Numbered from the stretch's first letter, positions 1-10,273 are shown. The stretch: DNA of 64,000 bases from Caldilineaceae bacterium SB0664_bin_27 (GCA_009838625.1 VXRG01000061.1:1-64000), one strand, 5' to 3'. Numbers and translations: made by a program. The notes: generated by a model from the sequence alone, not told the origin.

Positions 1-276
1 CCGCCGACGGGGCACGGCACTGCCCGTCCGAGCCGCTGCCAACTGCCGCGGGACAGGGGTCGGGGCGGCCGCGGCGGGAGCGGTCGCCGCGACGGACGAG
101 GGCGGGCTGGTGTCAGTCGGGGCGCCGATGGAGGAATCAGTGGCGATGACGATGGGCGTGGCCGTGGCGGCCGCGCTTCGGTTCCCGCAGCCGCCGAACA
201 GCAGGACGAGCAGAGCCAGAGTCGAAAGAGAGAGCGTAAGTCTCAACTGTAACTTTCGTAATGCAGCGCTTGCCAT
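1..276 (-). CDS. Putative lipoprotein, N-terminal part only
   Basis: The reading frame starts with ATG at 276 and stays open to the window edge, so only about 92 N-terminal residues are visible. The start shows a basic n-region with Arg and Lys, then a long hydrophobic stretch ending in LLFGGC, a lipoprotein signal with the acylated Cys near residue 30. After it comes a low-complexity Ala/Thr/Pro/Ser-rich segment, typical of a flexible linker that holds a domain away from the membrane. The functional domain lies outside the window, so no role can be given. Lipoproteins of this form are often solute-binding or peptidase proteins, but that is only a general expectation. It is divergent from the M28 peptidase gene to its right. 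Confidence 0.6.
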   Translation of the reverse strand, partial: MASAALRKLQLRLTLSLSTLALLVLLFGGCGNRSAAATATPIVIATDSSIGAPTDTSPPSSVAATAPAAAAPTPVPRQLAAARTGSAVPRRR

Positions 277-760
277 AATTGCTGTGAAATGCGCCCCTGT
301 TCGAGAGGAGGATGCGACGCGATGAGGGGGCCGGCGGAAGATCATCGCAGGGAATGATCAGTCCGCGTGAGGCATTCTGTGTTTGCTTGCACGCTTACGT
401 CAATAGGACCGATAGGCATTCAATAATGGTATCAGGGGGGTGTGGACCGTGTCAATAAAAGACCGAAAGTCGCTGTTGTCAGCCAGTGGGAACAGGCTGG
501 TCTATCGTATATCTTTTGTTCCGGTATTGGGCCTATGCTATGATTTCGTGCAAAAGAGAATCGGCCACCTGGAATGAACTCTGTGCTCGCCCCAAATGCA
601 CGCGCCGCCGAGCACCAGTCTTTGCCGGTTTCCTGGTAAGAGACCCAATTCTACCAGATGGATACAATGTTCGTTCATGCGGAATTCGGGTTATCTCGCA
701 TATAAAGAGGACTACGGTATCTCTCTCCAGCGCTGAAAAACTCCCATAAGGCAGGACTCG
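277..760. other. Intergenic region between divergent genes
   Basis: This stretch lies between two divergent lipoprotein genes and should hold both promoters. It is more AT-rich than the surrounding genes. An 87-codon frame runs from 486 to 749, but it has no recognisable domain and no good ribosome binding site, so I do not call it a gene. No convincing -35/-10 pair, terminator or structured RNA stood out. Confidence 0.4.
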
Positions 761-1786
761 ATGACTGGGCGGACGTTCAAGAGATTTTCACTGGCAGGGC
801 TTTCCCTTCTCGCAGCGATTCTGCTGGTAGCCTGCAGGCCCATCGATGACCAAATTGCTTACTATCTTGCCCACGGCCCGACAAGTGTAAGACCGTACGT
901 CGCAACGGGCCCGTCCTGCACCGAACTCGAAGAGGGTGCGCAGGAGACACTGGCCACTGTCCGTCCGCCGCCCGCTACCGCAAGATTCAGCGCCGCCGAT
1001 CGTAAGGCGCTTGCCATCACCGCTTTCGGCCACCTTTGCGAGTTGACGAGAGAAGTGGGGTGGCGGCAGAGCGCCACGAAGGAGGAATCGAAGGCCGCAG
1101 AGCTCCTGATAGATCGCTTTACCGAATTTGGCTACAGCCCGGAGATCCAGGATTTCCAGGTGCGGATAGGGTCTCTCAGGAGGCAATCCAGCAACATAAT
1201 CCTTGAACTCCCCGGTCAGGGCGAAGAAGTGGTCATCCTGGGCGCACACTACGACACAGTACGAAACTCAGTGGGCGCCAACGACAACGCTTCCGGAGTA
1301 AGCGTGCTGCTGACCCTGGCAGAGAGATTGGCGCAGCCGCCCTGGTCCAGCCAGATGGTATCGGTCTTTCCGTTCACACTGCGATTCATCGCTTTTGGCT
1401 CTGAGGAAACCGGAATGATTGGCAGTCGGCATTACGTGCGCCAATTGACCGATGAAGAGTTAGACGCCATCAAGGTCATGATCAACTTCGATTCGGTGGG
1501 ATCCGGCACATTTCTCCGGGGGCCGGGCGACAGCAGGTTGACCAGTCTTGTAGAAGAAATCGCCAGTAAAGAGGGAGTGTCCTACACAAACATCAACGAG
1601 GGTTACAGCGGTAGCGATCATTTCTCTTTCAGGTACGACACCGAGATTCCGATTATTGGTTTCTACAGCAACGACAAGTCTCGCATCAACACCCGAGGTG
1701 ATACGATAGAGTTCATCAACCCGGTGCTGCTGGGAGACATGGCGGTGCTGGTCCTGGAACTGCTTGCCTCCCTTGAAGATCTGTAA
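761..1786 (+). CDS. M28-family zinc peptidase, lipoprotein
   Basis: A 341-residue protein with a lipoprotein signal: basic start, hydrophobic core, and lipobox LVAC with Cys25 as the likely lipidation site, so it should be anchored outside the cytoplasmic membrane. The M28 aminopeptidase pattern follows: GAHYDT (H163, D165), NDNASG (D175 as bridging ligand), the catalytic pair SEET (E215/E216), NFDSVG (D244) and a GSDH segment (H287). M28 enzymes use two zinc ions to remove N-terminal amino acids from peptides. The last zinc-ligand motif, normally HTxxDT, reads NTRGDT here, so Asn310 stands where His is expected; activity may be altered. The stop codon overlaps the ATG of the gatB frame (TAATG). 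Confidence 0.85.
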   Translation: MTGRTFKRFSLAGLSLLAAILLVACRPIDDQIAYYLAHGPTSVRPYVATGPSCTELEEGAQETLATVRPPPATARFSAADRKALAITAFGHLCELTREVGWRQSATKEESKAAELLIDRFTEFGYSPEIQDFQVRIGSLRRQSSNIILELPGQGEEVVILGAHYDTVRNSVGANDNASGVSVLLTLAERLAQPPWSSQMVSVFPFTLRFIAFGSEETGMIGSRHYVRQLTDEELDAIKVMINFDSVGSGTFLRGPGDSRLTSLVEEIASKEGVSYTNINEGYSGSDHFSFRYDTEIPIIGFYSNDKSRINTRGDTIEFINPVLLGDMAVLVLELLASLEDL

Positions 1787-3375
1787 TGTCGATGCCGCTA
1801 AGGCCATCTCCGCCTGTAGACCATGCAGGCCGAATGGAACCCGGCAGAGATATTGATGAAAAAAGTGAAGCACACAGTTCCACCGAAAGGTCACCGCAAT
1901 TGACACAGGAATACAACGTCGTCGTGGGCATGGAAGTCCACGCACAGCTGCTGACGAATACGAAGATGTTCTGCCGCTGCAGCGCCGACTATCAGGGCGC
2001 GCCGCCCAATACGCACACCTGCCCGGTCTGCCTGGGCCTGCCCGGCGCGCTGCCGGTCAGCAACCGCGCTGCGGTCGAAGCCACCATCCGCACGGGGCTG
2101 GCGCTCAACTGCGAGATCGCGGAGACCGCGGTCTTCGCGCGCAAGAACTACCACTACCCGGACCTGCCCAAGGGCTATCAGATCTCCCAGTACGAGCTGC
2201 CCCTGTGCCGCAACGGCTGGATAGAGATCGAGCTGCCCGACGGCGGCGTCAAGCGCATCCGCATCCACCGCGCTCACTTGGAAGAGGACACCGGCAAAAA
2301 CACGCACGCGGGGCTGCATACGCTGGTCGACCTGAACCGGGCCGGGATGCCGCTGATGGAGATCGTCACAGAAGCCGACATTGCCAGCGCGGACGAGGCC
2401 TACGCTTTCCTGACAAAGCTGCGTTCAATCCTGCGCTACCTGGGGGTCAACAGCGGCAACATGGAGGAGGGCGCGCTGCGCTGCGAGCCCAATATCAGCG
2501 TGCGCACGCCGGAGCAGGCCGCCCGCGATGAGCTCGGCACCAAGGTGGAGGTCAAGAACCTCAACAGCCTGCGCGCGGTGCGCAACGCCATCGCCTACGA
2601 GGCCGAGCGTCAGGCCGGTGTGCTCAACAGCGGCGGCGTGATCGAGCAGGTGAACATGGGCTGGGACGAAGACCGCCAGCGCACCGTCCTGCAGCGCTCA
2701 AAGGAGAGCAGCGAGGACTACCGCTACTTCCCCGAACCGGACCTGCCGCCGCTGGTGGTCGACCGCCAGTGGGTGGAGGCGACCGCGCGCACGCTGCCCG
2801 AGCTGCCGGACGCCAAGGAGCAGCGCTACCGGCAGGATTGGTCCTTGCGCCCGGCCGATGCCGGCGCCATCACCGGCGAGAAGGCGGTGGCCGACTATTT
2901 CGAGGCCGCGGTGGCCGCCTACGGCCAGGAGGACGGCAAACCCCAGCGCATGGCCAACTGGATCACCGATGAGCTGTTCCGCCTGCTCTACGCCGACGGT
3001 GAAGGCCAGGACTTGAGGCAGATCGCCGACACGCGCGTGCAGCCACAGCAGCTGGCCGCGCTGGTGCAGATGGTGGATGCCCGCGAAATCAACGCCAATA
3101 CCGGCAAGAAGGTTCTGGAGCAAATGTACAGTAGCGGAGACGACCCCCAGATCTTGGTCGAACGCGAAGGGCTGGCGATGGTCAGCAATACGGACGTCAT
3201 TGACGCGGCCGTGCAGGAAGCCTTCGACAGCAACCCGGACGAACTGGCCCGCTACCGCGGCGGCGAGAAGAAGCTGTTCGGCTTCTTCATGGGCCAGATG
3301 ATGCGCGCCACCAAGGGCAAGGCCGATCCGCAGGCAGCCCGCCAGCGCCTGCAGGAAATGCTCGACAATTCGTAG
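1786..3375 (+). CDS. gatB: Aspartyl/glutamyl-tRNA amidotransferase subunit B
   Basis: GatB binds misacylated Glu-tRNA(Gln) or Asp-tRNA(Asn) and, with GatA and GatC, converts it to the correctly charged tRNA in the cytoplasm. The family signature [13 protein letters not shown] opens the conserved part, followed by the Cys-rich zinc site ([16 protein letters not shown]), [14 protein letters not shown], the [17 protein letters not shown] segment and a C-terminal YqeY-like tRNA-binding tail. The ATG at 1786 overlaps the upstream stop, but it adds about 38 unconserved residues before the family start. A TTG at 1900, nine bases after GAAAGG, gives a normal-sized protein of about 490 residues and may be the true start. 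gatA and gatC are not in the window. asnS is present at 27339, so the complex may serve mainly Gln-tRNA here. Confidence 0.95.
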   Translation: MSMPLRPSPPVDHAGRMEPGRDIDEKSEAHSSTERSPQLTQEYNVVVGMEVHAQLLTNTKMFCRCSADYQGAPPNTHTCPVCLGLPGALPVSNRAAVEATIRTGLALNCEIAETAVFARKNYHYPDLPKGYQISQYELPLCRNGWIEIELPDGGVKRIRIHRAHLEEDTGKNTHAGLHTLVDLNRAGMPLMEIVTEADIASADEAYAFLTKLRSILRYLGVNSGNMEEGALRCEPNISVRTPEQAARDELGTKVEVKNLNSLRAVRNAIAYEAERQAGVLNSGGVIEQVNMGWDEDRQRTVLQRSKESSEDYRYFPEPDLPPLVVDRQWVEATARTLPELPDAKEQRYRQDWSLRPADAGAITGEKAVADYFEAAVAAYGQEDGKPQRMANWITDELFRLLYADGEGQDLRQIADTRVQPQQLAALVQMVDAREINANTGKKVLEQMYSSGDDPQILVEREGLAMVSNTDVIDAAVQEAFDSNPDELARYRGGEKKLFGFFMGQMMRATKGKADPQAARQRLQEMLDNS

Positions 3376-3396
3376 GGGCAACCCTCGTGGTTGCCT
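3376..3396 (+). terminator. Possible terminator hairpin after gatB
   Basis: Directly after the gatB stop, GGGCAACC and GGTTGCCT form an eight-pair stem (one G-T pair) with a five-base loop. There is no clear T tract, so it may be a weak or Rho-assisted terminator. Confidence 0.35.
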
Positions 3397-3450
3397 CTTG
3401 GGCTGGGCTCAAAAATCTATCAACGAGCCCTGATAATGCCCCACCAATAG

Positions 3451-3497
3451 CCGTCCACTAACCACCGTCCACTGACCACCGTCCACTGACCACTGAG
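3451..3497. repeat. Three tandem 14-bp units (CCGTCCACTGACCA)
   Basis: Three head-to-tail copies: CCGTCCACTAACCA, then CCGTCCACTGACCA twice, followed by a partial copy ending five bases before the next start codon. The same ACTGACCAC core recurs between other genes at about 10274, 41092, 44133 and, inverted, 63961. It looks like a small interspersed intergenic repeat family. Confidence 0.7.
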
Positions 3498-3502
3498 GGC
3501 CC

Positions 3503-4444
3503 ATGACACTTTCTCTCACCCACACCCGCAACGAAAAGACCGCTCCGCACAGTCACCGCACGCCCGGCTTCGCCTCGCTGGAGCTGAAGTGGGAGGCTGT
3601 GACGCTCTTCCGCTACATCTACGATCCGGACATGCCCCAGTCCGAATCGCCCAAGCCCTTCTTCCACCCTGTCAACACCCTCGCCGGCGACCTGATCACC
3701 AACTACCGCCCGCATGACCACGTCTGGCATAAGGGCATCCAGATGACGATCGCCCACCTGGACGGCCAGAACTTCTGGGGCGGGGGCAGCTACCGCCACG
3801 GCGAAGGCTATGTCGACCTGCCCAACAACGGCAGCCAGCGCCATGACGGCTGGGATTCGATCGAGGTGGATGACAACCGCTTCGCCGCGACCGAGAAACT
3901 CTCCTGGATCACGCAGTCCGGCAAGCACTGGATCGACGAGACGCGGAACATCGCCGTGGAGACCATTGACCCGGACGCCGGCTACTGGGCGCTCGACTTC
4001 ACGACCAGCCTGCGCAATGTGAGGGGCAAGTCGCTGCACATCGGCTCGCCTACGACCGCGGGCCGTCCGCTGGCCGGTTACGGCGGGCTGTTCTGGCGCG
4101 GGCCGCGCTCCTTCGACAACGGCGAGGTCATCACCGCGGCCGGGCACGAAGGCGCCGATGCCATGGGCCAGGCTGCGCCCTGGCTGGCCTACACTGGCCG
4201 CCACGACGGCAGTGGCAACGCCTCAACGCTCGCCTTCCTCGACCATCCCGCCAACCTGCGCTATCCCAACAAATGGTTCATCCGCCAGACGCCCTACGCC
4301 TGCGCCAGCTTCGCCTTCATGTTCGACGAGGTGTACGAGTTCGAGGCCGGGGCGACGATTACGCAGCGGTACCGCCTGGTGATCGCGAACGGCGGTTGGG
4401 ATGCGGCGCAGGTGGAGGCCGCGGCGGAGGTTTGGCGGGGTTGA
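3503..4444 (+). CDS. PmoA-like (DUF6807) family protein
   Basis: A 313-residue protein resembling the DUF6807/PmoA family. The pattern seen is PFFHPVNTLAGDLITNYRP, then DHVWHKGI, a GQNFWGG motif, and later LAFLDHPANLRYPNKWF. Despite its name the family is not methane monooxygenase; members are commonly found in carbohydrate catabolic clusters next to Gfo/Idh oxidoreductases, and the biochemical role is largely open. No signal peptide or membrane segment is visible, so it is probably cytoplasmic. The start lies just after the three-unit repeat and no strong ribosome binding site was noted. The neighbours (gatB and a large helicase) give no functional hint. Confidence 0.8.
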   Translation: MTLSLTHTRNEKTAPHSHRTPGFASLELKWEAVTLFRYIYDPDMPQSESPKPFFHPVNTLAGDLITNYRPHDHVWHKGIQMTIAHLDGQNFWGGGSYRHGEGYVDLPNNGSQRHDGWDSIEVDDNRFAATEKLSWITQSGKHWIDETRNIAVETIDPDAGYWALDFTTSLRNVRGKSLHIGSPTTAGRPLAGYGGLFWRGPRSFDNGEVITAAGHEGADAMGQAAPWLAYTGRHDGSGNASTLAFLDHPANLRYPNKWFIRQTPYACASFAFMFDEVYEFEAGATITQRYRLVIANGGWDAAQVEAAAEVWRG

Positions 4445-4504
4445 GCAACTAATGATGTAAGGAGAACATAGACGGAAGCCGTCGTCCCCCGCGGCGCAAC
4501 CTTA

Positions 4505-7500
4505 GTGCCCTACGGGCCAATGGGAAGAAACGCCGTGGGTTCGCTTGACGGAGACAGCCTTCGTTCATTCGATTGCATCTCGCTGGATCTTGAAGTCGGG
4601 GTCAAGGACCGTAGCATCCACAAGTTCGCTGCGGTGCGTCCGGCTACCGGTCAATCGCTGATCTTCCCCGCTGCGGGCGATGGCTTGGCCGCGGCATTGA
4701 TCAAGCTGGATGAATTGGCCGCTAACGCGGACTTTCTGTTGGGCCACAATCTGATCGATTTCGATCTGCCCCATTTGCAAGCCGCGGCTCCCCGTTTGCG
4801 GCTGTTGCGGCTGCCCGCTGTAGATACACTCAGGCTCAATCCTCTGGCCTTTCCCCGCAACCCCTATCACCACCTGGTCAAGCATTATCAGGACGGACAA
4901 CTGAAACGGGGACGAATCAACGACCCGAAACTTGACTGCGACCTAACTCTGGATCTCTTTCGCGACCAGCAGCAAGCCTTGCAGGGCACAAGTCCGGATC
5001 TGTTGACAGCCTGGCACTGGCTGACCACAGCTAAGGACGGGGCAGGATTCGATCGAGTGTTTGCGTCCCTGCGGGGCTCGCGTCGCCCGTCCAACGCCGA
5101 AGCGGATGTCGTGATCCGTTCGTTGCTGGCTGGACTCGCCTGCCAAATACACGCGCGTGATGTCATGACAGAAGCCGTTGGGCACGGCTGGGCACTGGCT
5201 TATGCCCTGGCGTGGTTGTCTGTGTCCGGGGGCAACTCAGTCATGCCCCCTTGGGTGCGACACCAGTTTCCCGAGGCGGGGAGGTTGGTGCGACGGCTGC
5301 GCGACACCGCTTGTGCCGAGCCCACCTGCGAATGGTGCCGGGAGAGGCACGACGCCCGCAAAGAGCTTACGCGCTGGTTTGGTTTTCCCGACTTCCGACC
5401 GGAGCCGGCCGACGATGCCGGTCGGCCTTTGCAGGAGTCCGTCATCGAAACGGCGATGGCGGGCGAGAATCTGCTAGCGATCCTGCCCACGGGCGCGGGC
5501 AAATCCCTTTGCTATCAGATCCCGGCCCTGTCACGCTACGACAAGACAGGCGCGCTGACGGTGGTGATATCGCCCTTGGTCGCGCTTATGGCCGACCAGG
5601 TGGCGGGGCTGGAGAGGCAAGGCATCGACTGTTGTGTCACCGTCAACGGGCTTCTATCGATGCCCGAACGCGCGAATGCGCTGGACCGGGTACGGCTGGG
5701 GGATGCTGGCATCCTCCTGATCTCGCCGGAGCAGCTGCGCAGCGTCTCCTTGCGCCGCGTCCTGGATCAGCGGGAGATCGGAACCTGGGTAATGGACGAG
5801 GCCCACTGTCTTTCGGAGTGGGGGCACGACTTCCGGCCCGATTACCGTTACGTGGGACGCTTCATCCGTGAACGCGCGGGGGAAGAACCTATTCCGCCGG
5901 TATTGTGTCTGACCGCGACCGCCAAGCCAGATGTAAAGGACGGTATCGTCGAGTACTTTCAGAAAGAGCTTGGCATCGAGTTGAAGATCTTCGACGGCGG
6001 CGCCCAGCGCACCAACCTGGAATTTGTCGTCGTCAAAACCAGTAACGCGGAAAAACACGCCCATGTTTACCAGATCCTGATGGCCGATCTGCCAACCGAT
6101 CAGCCGGGAGGCGCCATCGTCTATTGCGCCACGCGGCGACAGACCGAAGAACTGACGGAATTCTTGAAGATAAAGGGCGTGGAAGCGGACTTCTTCCATG
6201 CAGGGGTGCCGCCGGAAACCAAAAAAAATGTCCAGCAAAGCTTTATCGGAGGCGCCCTGCGGGTCATCACCGCCACCAACGCTTTCGGCATGGGTATCGA
6301 CAAGTCGGACGTGCGGCTGGTAATCCACGCCGACATCCCCGGATCCCTGGAGAACTATCTGCAGGAAGCGGGCCGCGCCGGACGTGATCAGCAGGCGGCG
6401 CGCTGCGTTCTGCTCTACACCCAAGACGATGTGGAGCGGCAATTCGGCATGTCGGCCCGTTCGCGGCTGACGCGGCGGGAAATCCACGGTGTCTTGAGGG
6501 CGTTGCGAAACCTGGACCGCAAAAAACGTAGAGGCGACGAGGTTGTAGCCACTCCAGGAGAGATTCTGAGAGAGGATGAAGAAAAAGCTTTTGAACGCGA
6601 TTCCACCACCGACGACACGCGCGTGCGCACCGCGATCGCTTGGCTGGAGGAAGCGGTACTACTGACTCGAGAGGAGAACCGGGTGCAGGTGTTTCCCTCC
6701 TCTTTGCGAGTGAGTTCAAAGGAGGGGGCGCGGGACAAACTTGAAAAGCCCTCCATCTCACATTCCTACCGCCGCCAACTCATGACCATCGCCGAGAAGA
6801 TGATCGAAGCGGACGCGGATGAAGGTATCAGCACCGACGATCTGATGTTCGCTTCGGGCCTGACTCCTGAGGGAGTGAGGAGTGCGCTCGATGATCTGGA
6901 GCAGTTGGGTATCGCCAGCAATGATACTGTTCTTACCGCCTTCGTCCACACTGGGGTGAACCAATCCTCACAGAGACGCTTCCTGGAAGCGGCCGAGCTG
7001 GAGGAAGCCCTTATCGCCACTATACAGGAAATGGCCCCCGATATGGGCAGGGGCGACACATCATTTCTGCATCTCCGCCTCGCCACCCAGCGACTCAAAG
7101 ACGATGGCCATACCTACGCCTTACCGGAACGCGTGCGACGCATAATCCGCAGCCTCGCCGCGGACGGACGCGGCGAAGGAGGCGGTGGGGGAAGCCTCGA
7201 GATACGGGGACGTGACACCGAGACAATGAGAGTGACTTTACAACGCGAGTGGAGTGATTTGGAGAAAACTGCAGCGTTGCGCCGCGAGGCTGCCAAACGA
7301 TTGCTGGATCATCTCCTCAGCGGCCTGCCGCAGGGAATCCGAGGAACGGATCTGCTGGCTGAGACAACCTTGGGCAAGCTTCTCACAGCGATCAAGTCCG
7401 ATCTCATATTGAGAAGTAAATTCAAGCACCCCGACAAGCTTAGGGATCGCGCCCTGCTGTGGCTGCACGAGCAGGAGGTCATTCGGCTGCACAAGGGTCT

Positions 7501-9652
7501 GACAGTGTTTCGGCCGGCCATGACTATTCGGCTGCAGCAGGAACGACGGGGATTCGCCGAAACCGATTTCCGCTCCCTCAAACTCCATTACGATGAACAG
7601 GTGCTGCAGATCCACGTAATGGCAGAATTCGCGCAGCAGGGTTTGGGCTCGATGGCCGACGCCCTGCGCTTGGCCATGGACTACTTCAGCTTGCCCCAAG
7701 AGGAGTTTTTGCATCGCTGGCTACCAGATCGCGACAGAGAAATCTCGCGCCAGACCACGCCTGAATCATGGCGAACTATCGTCGAAAGCTTGAATAATCC
7801 CCTCCAGCGCCGCATCGTGGCAGACGATCGGGAGAGGACGAACGTCTTGGTGCTGGCCGGCCCTGGCTCTGGAAAGACACGGGTTCTGGTGCATCGGATC
7901 GCCTATCTGATACGCGTGAGGCGTGAGAACCCGCGCAGCATCCTGGCGCTAGCGTACAACCGGCACGCCGCTGTCGAAATCCGCCGTCGCCTGGCCGAAC
8001 TGGTCGGCGACGATGCCCGCGGGGTGATTGTGCTCACCTGCCACGCGCTCGCAATGCGCCTGACAGGAGCCAGCTTTTCGGGGCGAGCGAACCAGCTTGA
8101 TGACGAGGACTTCAAGGAGATTCTTCGTCAGGCGACCTCTCTGCTACGCGGGGAAGGACTGCCGCCCGAAGAGGCGGACGAAATGCGGACACGCCTGCTG
8201 ACTGGCTTCCGCTGGATACTGGTGGATGAGTACCAGGATATTGGCCTGGATGAGTACGGTCTGATCTCCGCGCTTGCGGGCCGGACTCTTCCTGAAGAGG
8301 ATGATAAGCTCAGCCTCTTCGCAGTCGGTGACGATGACCAGAATATTTATGCCTTCAGTGGCGCGTCGGTAAAGTTTATCCGCCGTTTCGAGACCGACTA
8401 CAACGCACGGTCTTTCTTCCTGACCGACAACTACCGCTCTACCGCCCATATTATCGAGGCCACCAATGCGATGATCAAGCCTGCGCGGCAAAGGATGAAG
8501 ACAGAAAACCCAATCCATATTGATCGGGCACGCAGTAAGGATCCGCCTGGCGGCGTATGGACCGACCTTGACTCGGTAGCCCAAGGTCGAGTTCAGATAC
8601 TGCCGGTCGGCGACACGCCTATCACTCAGTCGCAGACGGTTGTCGCCGAGTTGAAACGCTTGTCCGACCTTACCCAAGATTGGGACTGGTCTACCTGTGC
8701 GGTGGTGGCCCGAGAATGGAGTTACCTGGATCCGGTGCGCAGTCTTTGCGAACTTGAAGGGATTCCGGTACAGATGGCGAATGAGGAGTTCTCAAACGTC
8801 TGGTTTCTGCGGGAAACGCAGGCCCTCGTGAGCTGGCTGCGAGGACGAGACTCGCTCTTGGTGCAAAGTACCGATCTCAAAGACTGGTTGGAGGGGCAAA
8901 CTGCAAGTCCTTGGACCGAACTGCTGGAGGAAGCGATAGCCGCGTACGAACTGGAGACTGGTGGCGCGGAAACAGCGGTAGCTCAATTCATCGAATGGCT
9001 GGCCGAGTGGGGGCGTGATCTACGCCGCCGTCAGCGAGGTCTGCTCCTGCTGACCGCCCATCGCGCAAAGGGGCTGGAGTTCGACCACGTAGTGGTGCTG
9101 GACGGAGGCTGGGATCGCGTCAGCCGCGGCGAGGATGCAGATGCCCCGCGCCGGTTGTACTACGTTGCTATGAGCCGCGCACGCCAGACTCTCACCCTGG
9201 CATGCTTTCCCAACACGCACCCATTCCAGAAAACCTTGCAAAATAATCCCTCCGTGCTGCGGCGCCAAGCACCTATTACACTCCCGCCGGCACCGCCAGA
9301 ACTCGTCCGTCAATACAAGCAGGCCAGCCTGCGCGACGTCTTTCTGAGCTACGCGGGCTACAGACATCCCAACCATACCTTGCACAGCGCTATTGCCGCA
9401 CTTTCCCCGGGCGACCCACTGCAGATGCAGGCCGGCGCGGGTCAGTGGCAACTGCTGGATCGCAACGGTACGGTCGTCGGACAGCTAGCCGGCAGTTTCA
9501 AAGCCCCGGCGGGAACGCGCTGCACTTCTGCCAGCGTCTTGGCCATCGCTACCTGGAGTCGAGAATATTCAGCGCCGCAGTACCAGAGCGGCCTTAAGTG
9601 CGATACTTGGGAAGTCGTAGTGCCGGAGTTGGTGTTCGAGCCCAGTTCGTAA
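4505..9652 (+). CDS. DEDD exonuclease-RecQ-UvrD multidomain helicase
   Basis: A 1715-residue fusion with three nucleic-acid enzyme modules. Residues about 20-160 look like a DEDD-type 3'-5' exonuclease: LDLEVG (D28, E30), GHNLIDFDLPHL, then a DPKLDCDLTLD stretch. Residues about 300-680 are an SF2 RecQ helicase: PTGAGKSLCYQ Walker A near 327, MDEAHCLSEWGHDFRPDYR near 430, QEAGRAGRD motif VI near 620. A winged-helix-like linker follows. Residues about 1095-1585 are an SF1 UvrD/Rep helicase: AGPGSGKT near 1116, VDEYQD near 1240, DDDQNIYAFSGA, TAHRAKGLEFDHVVVLDG near 1517. The last 120 residues are unassigned. The frame begins with GTG at 4505; a second GTG at 4535 after GGAAG is also possible. 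The protein should process or unwind DNA ends in repair or defence. Ogt and NurA lie convergently next to it. Confidence 0.9.
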   Translation: MPYGPMGRNAVGSLDGDSLRSFDCISLDLEVGVKDRSIHKFAAVRPATGQSLIFPAAGDGLAAALIKLDELAANADFLLGHNLIDFDLPHLQAAAPRLRLLRLPAVDTLRLNPLAFPRNPYHHLVKHYQDGQLKRGRINDPKLDCDLTLDLFRDQQQALQGTSPDLLTAWHWLTTAKDGAGFDRVFASLRGSRRPSNAEADVVIRSLLAGLACQIHARDVMTEAVGHGWALAYALAWLSVSGGNSVMPPWVRHQFPEAGRLVRRLRDTACAEPTCEWCRERHDARKELTRWFGFPDFRPEPADDAGRPLQESVIETAMAGENLLAILPTGAGKSLCYQIPALSRYDKTGALTVVISPLVALMADQVAGLERQGIDCCVTVNGLLSMPERANALDRVRLGDAGILLISPEQLRSVSLRRVLDQREIGTWVMDEAHCLSEWGHDFRPDYRYVGRFIRERAGEEPIPPVLCLTATAKPDVKDGIVEYFQKELGIELKIFDGGAQRTNLEFVVVKTSNAEKHAHVYQILMADLPTDQPGGAIVYCATRRQTEELTEFLKIKGVEADFFHAGVPPETKKNVQQSFIGGALRVITATNAFGMGIDKSDVRLVIHADIPGSLENYLQEAGRAGRDQQAARCVLLYTQDDVERQFGMSARSRLTRREIHGVLRALRNLDRKKRRGDEVVATPGEILREDEEKAFERDSTTDDTRVRTAIAWLEEAVLLTREENRVQVFPSSLRVSSKEGARDKLEKPSISHSYRRQLMTIAEKMIEADADEGISTDDLMFASGLTPEGVRSALDDLEQLGIASNDTVLTAFVHTGVNQSSQRRFLEAAELEEALIATIQEMAPDMGRGDTSFLHLRLATQRLKDDGHTYALPERVRRIIRSLAADGRGEGGGGGSLEIRGRDTETMRVTLQREWSDLEKTAALRREAAKRLLDHLLSGLPQGIRGTDLLAETTLGKLLTAIKSDLILRSKFKHPDKLRDRALLWLHEQEVIRLHKGLTVFRPAMTIRLQQERRGFAETDFRSLKLHYDEQVLQIHVMAEFAQQGLGSMADALRLAMDYFSLPQEEFLHRWLPDRDREISRQTTPESWRTIVESLNNPLQRRIVADDRERTNVLVLAGPGSGKTRVLVHRIAYLIRVRRENPRSILALAYNRHAAVEIRRRLAELVGDDARGVIVLTCHALAMRLTGASFSGRANQLDDEDFKEILRQATSLLRGEGLPPEEADEMRTRLLTGFRWILVDEYQDIGLDEYGLISALAGRTLPEEDDKLSLFAVGDDDQNIYAFSGASVKFIRRFETDYNARSFFLTDNYRSTAHIIEATNAMIKPARQRMKTENPIHIDRARSKDPPGGVWTDLDSVAQGRVQILPVGDTPITQSQTVVAELKRLSDLTQDWDWSTCAVVAREWSYLDPVRSLCELEGIPVQMANEEFSNVWFLRETQALVSWLRGRDSLLVQSTDLKDWLEGQTASPWTELLEEAIAAYELETGGAETAVAQFIEWLAEWGRDLRRRQRGLLLLTAHRAKGLEFDHVVVLDGGWDRVSRGEDADAPRRLYYVAMSRARQTLTLACFPNTHPFQKTLQNNPSVLRRQAPITLPPAPPELVRQYKQASLRDVFLSYAGYRHPNHTLHSAIAALSPGDPLQMQAGAGQWQLLDRNGTVVGQLAGSFKAPAGTRCTSASVLAIATWSREYSAPQYQSGLKCDTWEVVVPELVFEPSS

Positions 9653-9672
9653 TCCAACTTCAGCGGCCCCCC

Positions 9673-10197
9673 TCACACCAACAACACCCCCTCATGCCGC
9701 AGCAGCCACTCCTTGCGCCACAACCCACCTCCGTACCCAGTCAACTTCGCGCGCCCACCACTGCCGACGATGCGATGGCAGGGCACAATGATAGAAACCG
9801 GGTTGCGCCCGTTGGCTGCGCCCACCGCGCGCACGGCCTTGGGGTTGTCGATGGCTACGGCGATGTCCTGGTAGCTGGCGGTCTGGCCGTAGTCGACGCT
9901 AAGAAGCTGCTGCCAGACCTGGCGCTGAAACGGAGTGCCATCCAGCTCCAGGGGTAGATCGAAGGAGCGTAAGTCGCCAGCGAAATAGGCGTCCAGCTGG
10001 CGCCGCACCTCTTCCAGAAGCGGATTCGCGCCCGCCTGCAGCGAGGACGAGTCGCGGACCCAGCTTTGCTCGCCCTTTTCCTCCTCACTCTCTCCTATCT
10101 GTTCCCCGACGAATTTGACGCTGCCTACCGCCGTGTCCGTGGCGTAGATTTCGATGGAACCGATGGGAGAGTCGTAGCTCGTTACCACTAATGACAT
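9673..10197 (-). CDS. ogt: Methylated-DNA--protein-cysteine methyltransferase
   Basis: A 174-residue suicide DNA-repair protein that transfers an alkyl group from O6-alkylguanine to its own cysteine. The active-site motif VPCHR is present with acceptor Cys140, preceded by the helix-turn-helix region (TASYQDIA, then AVRAVGAANGRNP), which reads the minor groove, and followed by GYGGGLWRKEWLLRHEG. The length fits Ogt/MGMT-type proteins without an Ada regulatory domain. It lies downstream of nurA on the same strand with about a 106-bp gap, and its end faces the end of the helicase fusion gene with only 20 bases between stops. Confidence 0.93.
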   Translation of the reverse strand: MSLVVTSYDSPIGSIEIYATDTAVGSVKFVGEQIGESEEEKGEQSWVRDSSSLQAGANPLLEEVRRQLDAYFAGDLRSFDLPLELDGTPFQRQVWQQLLSVDYGQTASYQDIAVAIDNPKAVRAVGAANGRNPVSIIVPCHRIVGSGGRAKLTGYGGGLWRKEWLLRHEGVLLV

Positions 10198-10273
10198 TGT
10201 CTACTCCGTGATGTTAGGGGGTTGAAGTTTACGATGATACAGACCTGCCGAGCACCAATAATCTGCACACTTT

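Noticed and set aside
486-749. 87-codon frame in the first intergenic region
   Set aside because: No ribosome binding site, no similarity, and AT-richer composition than real genes nearby.
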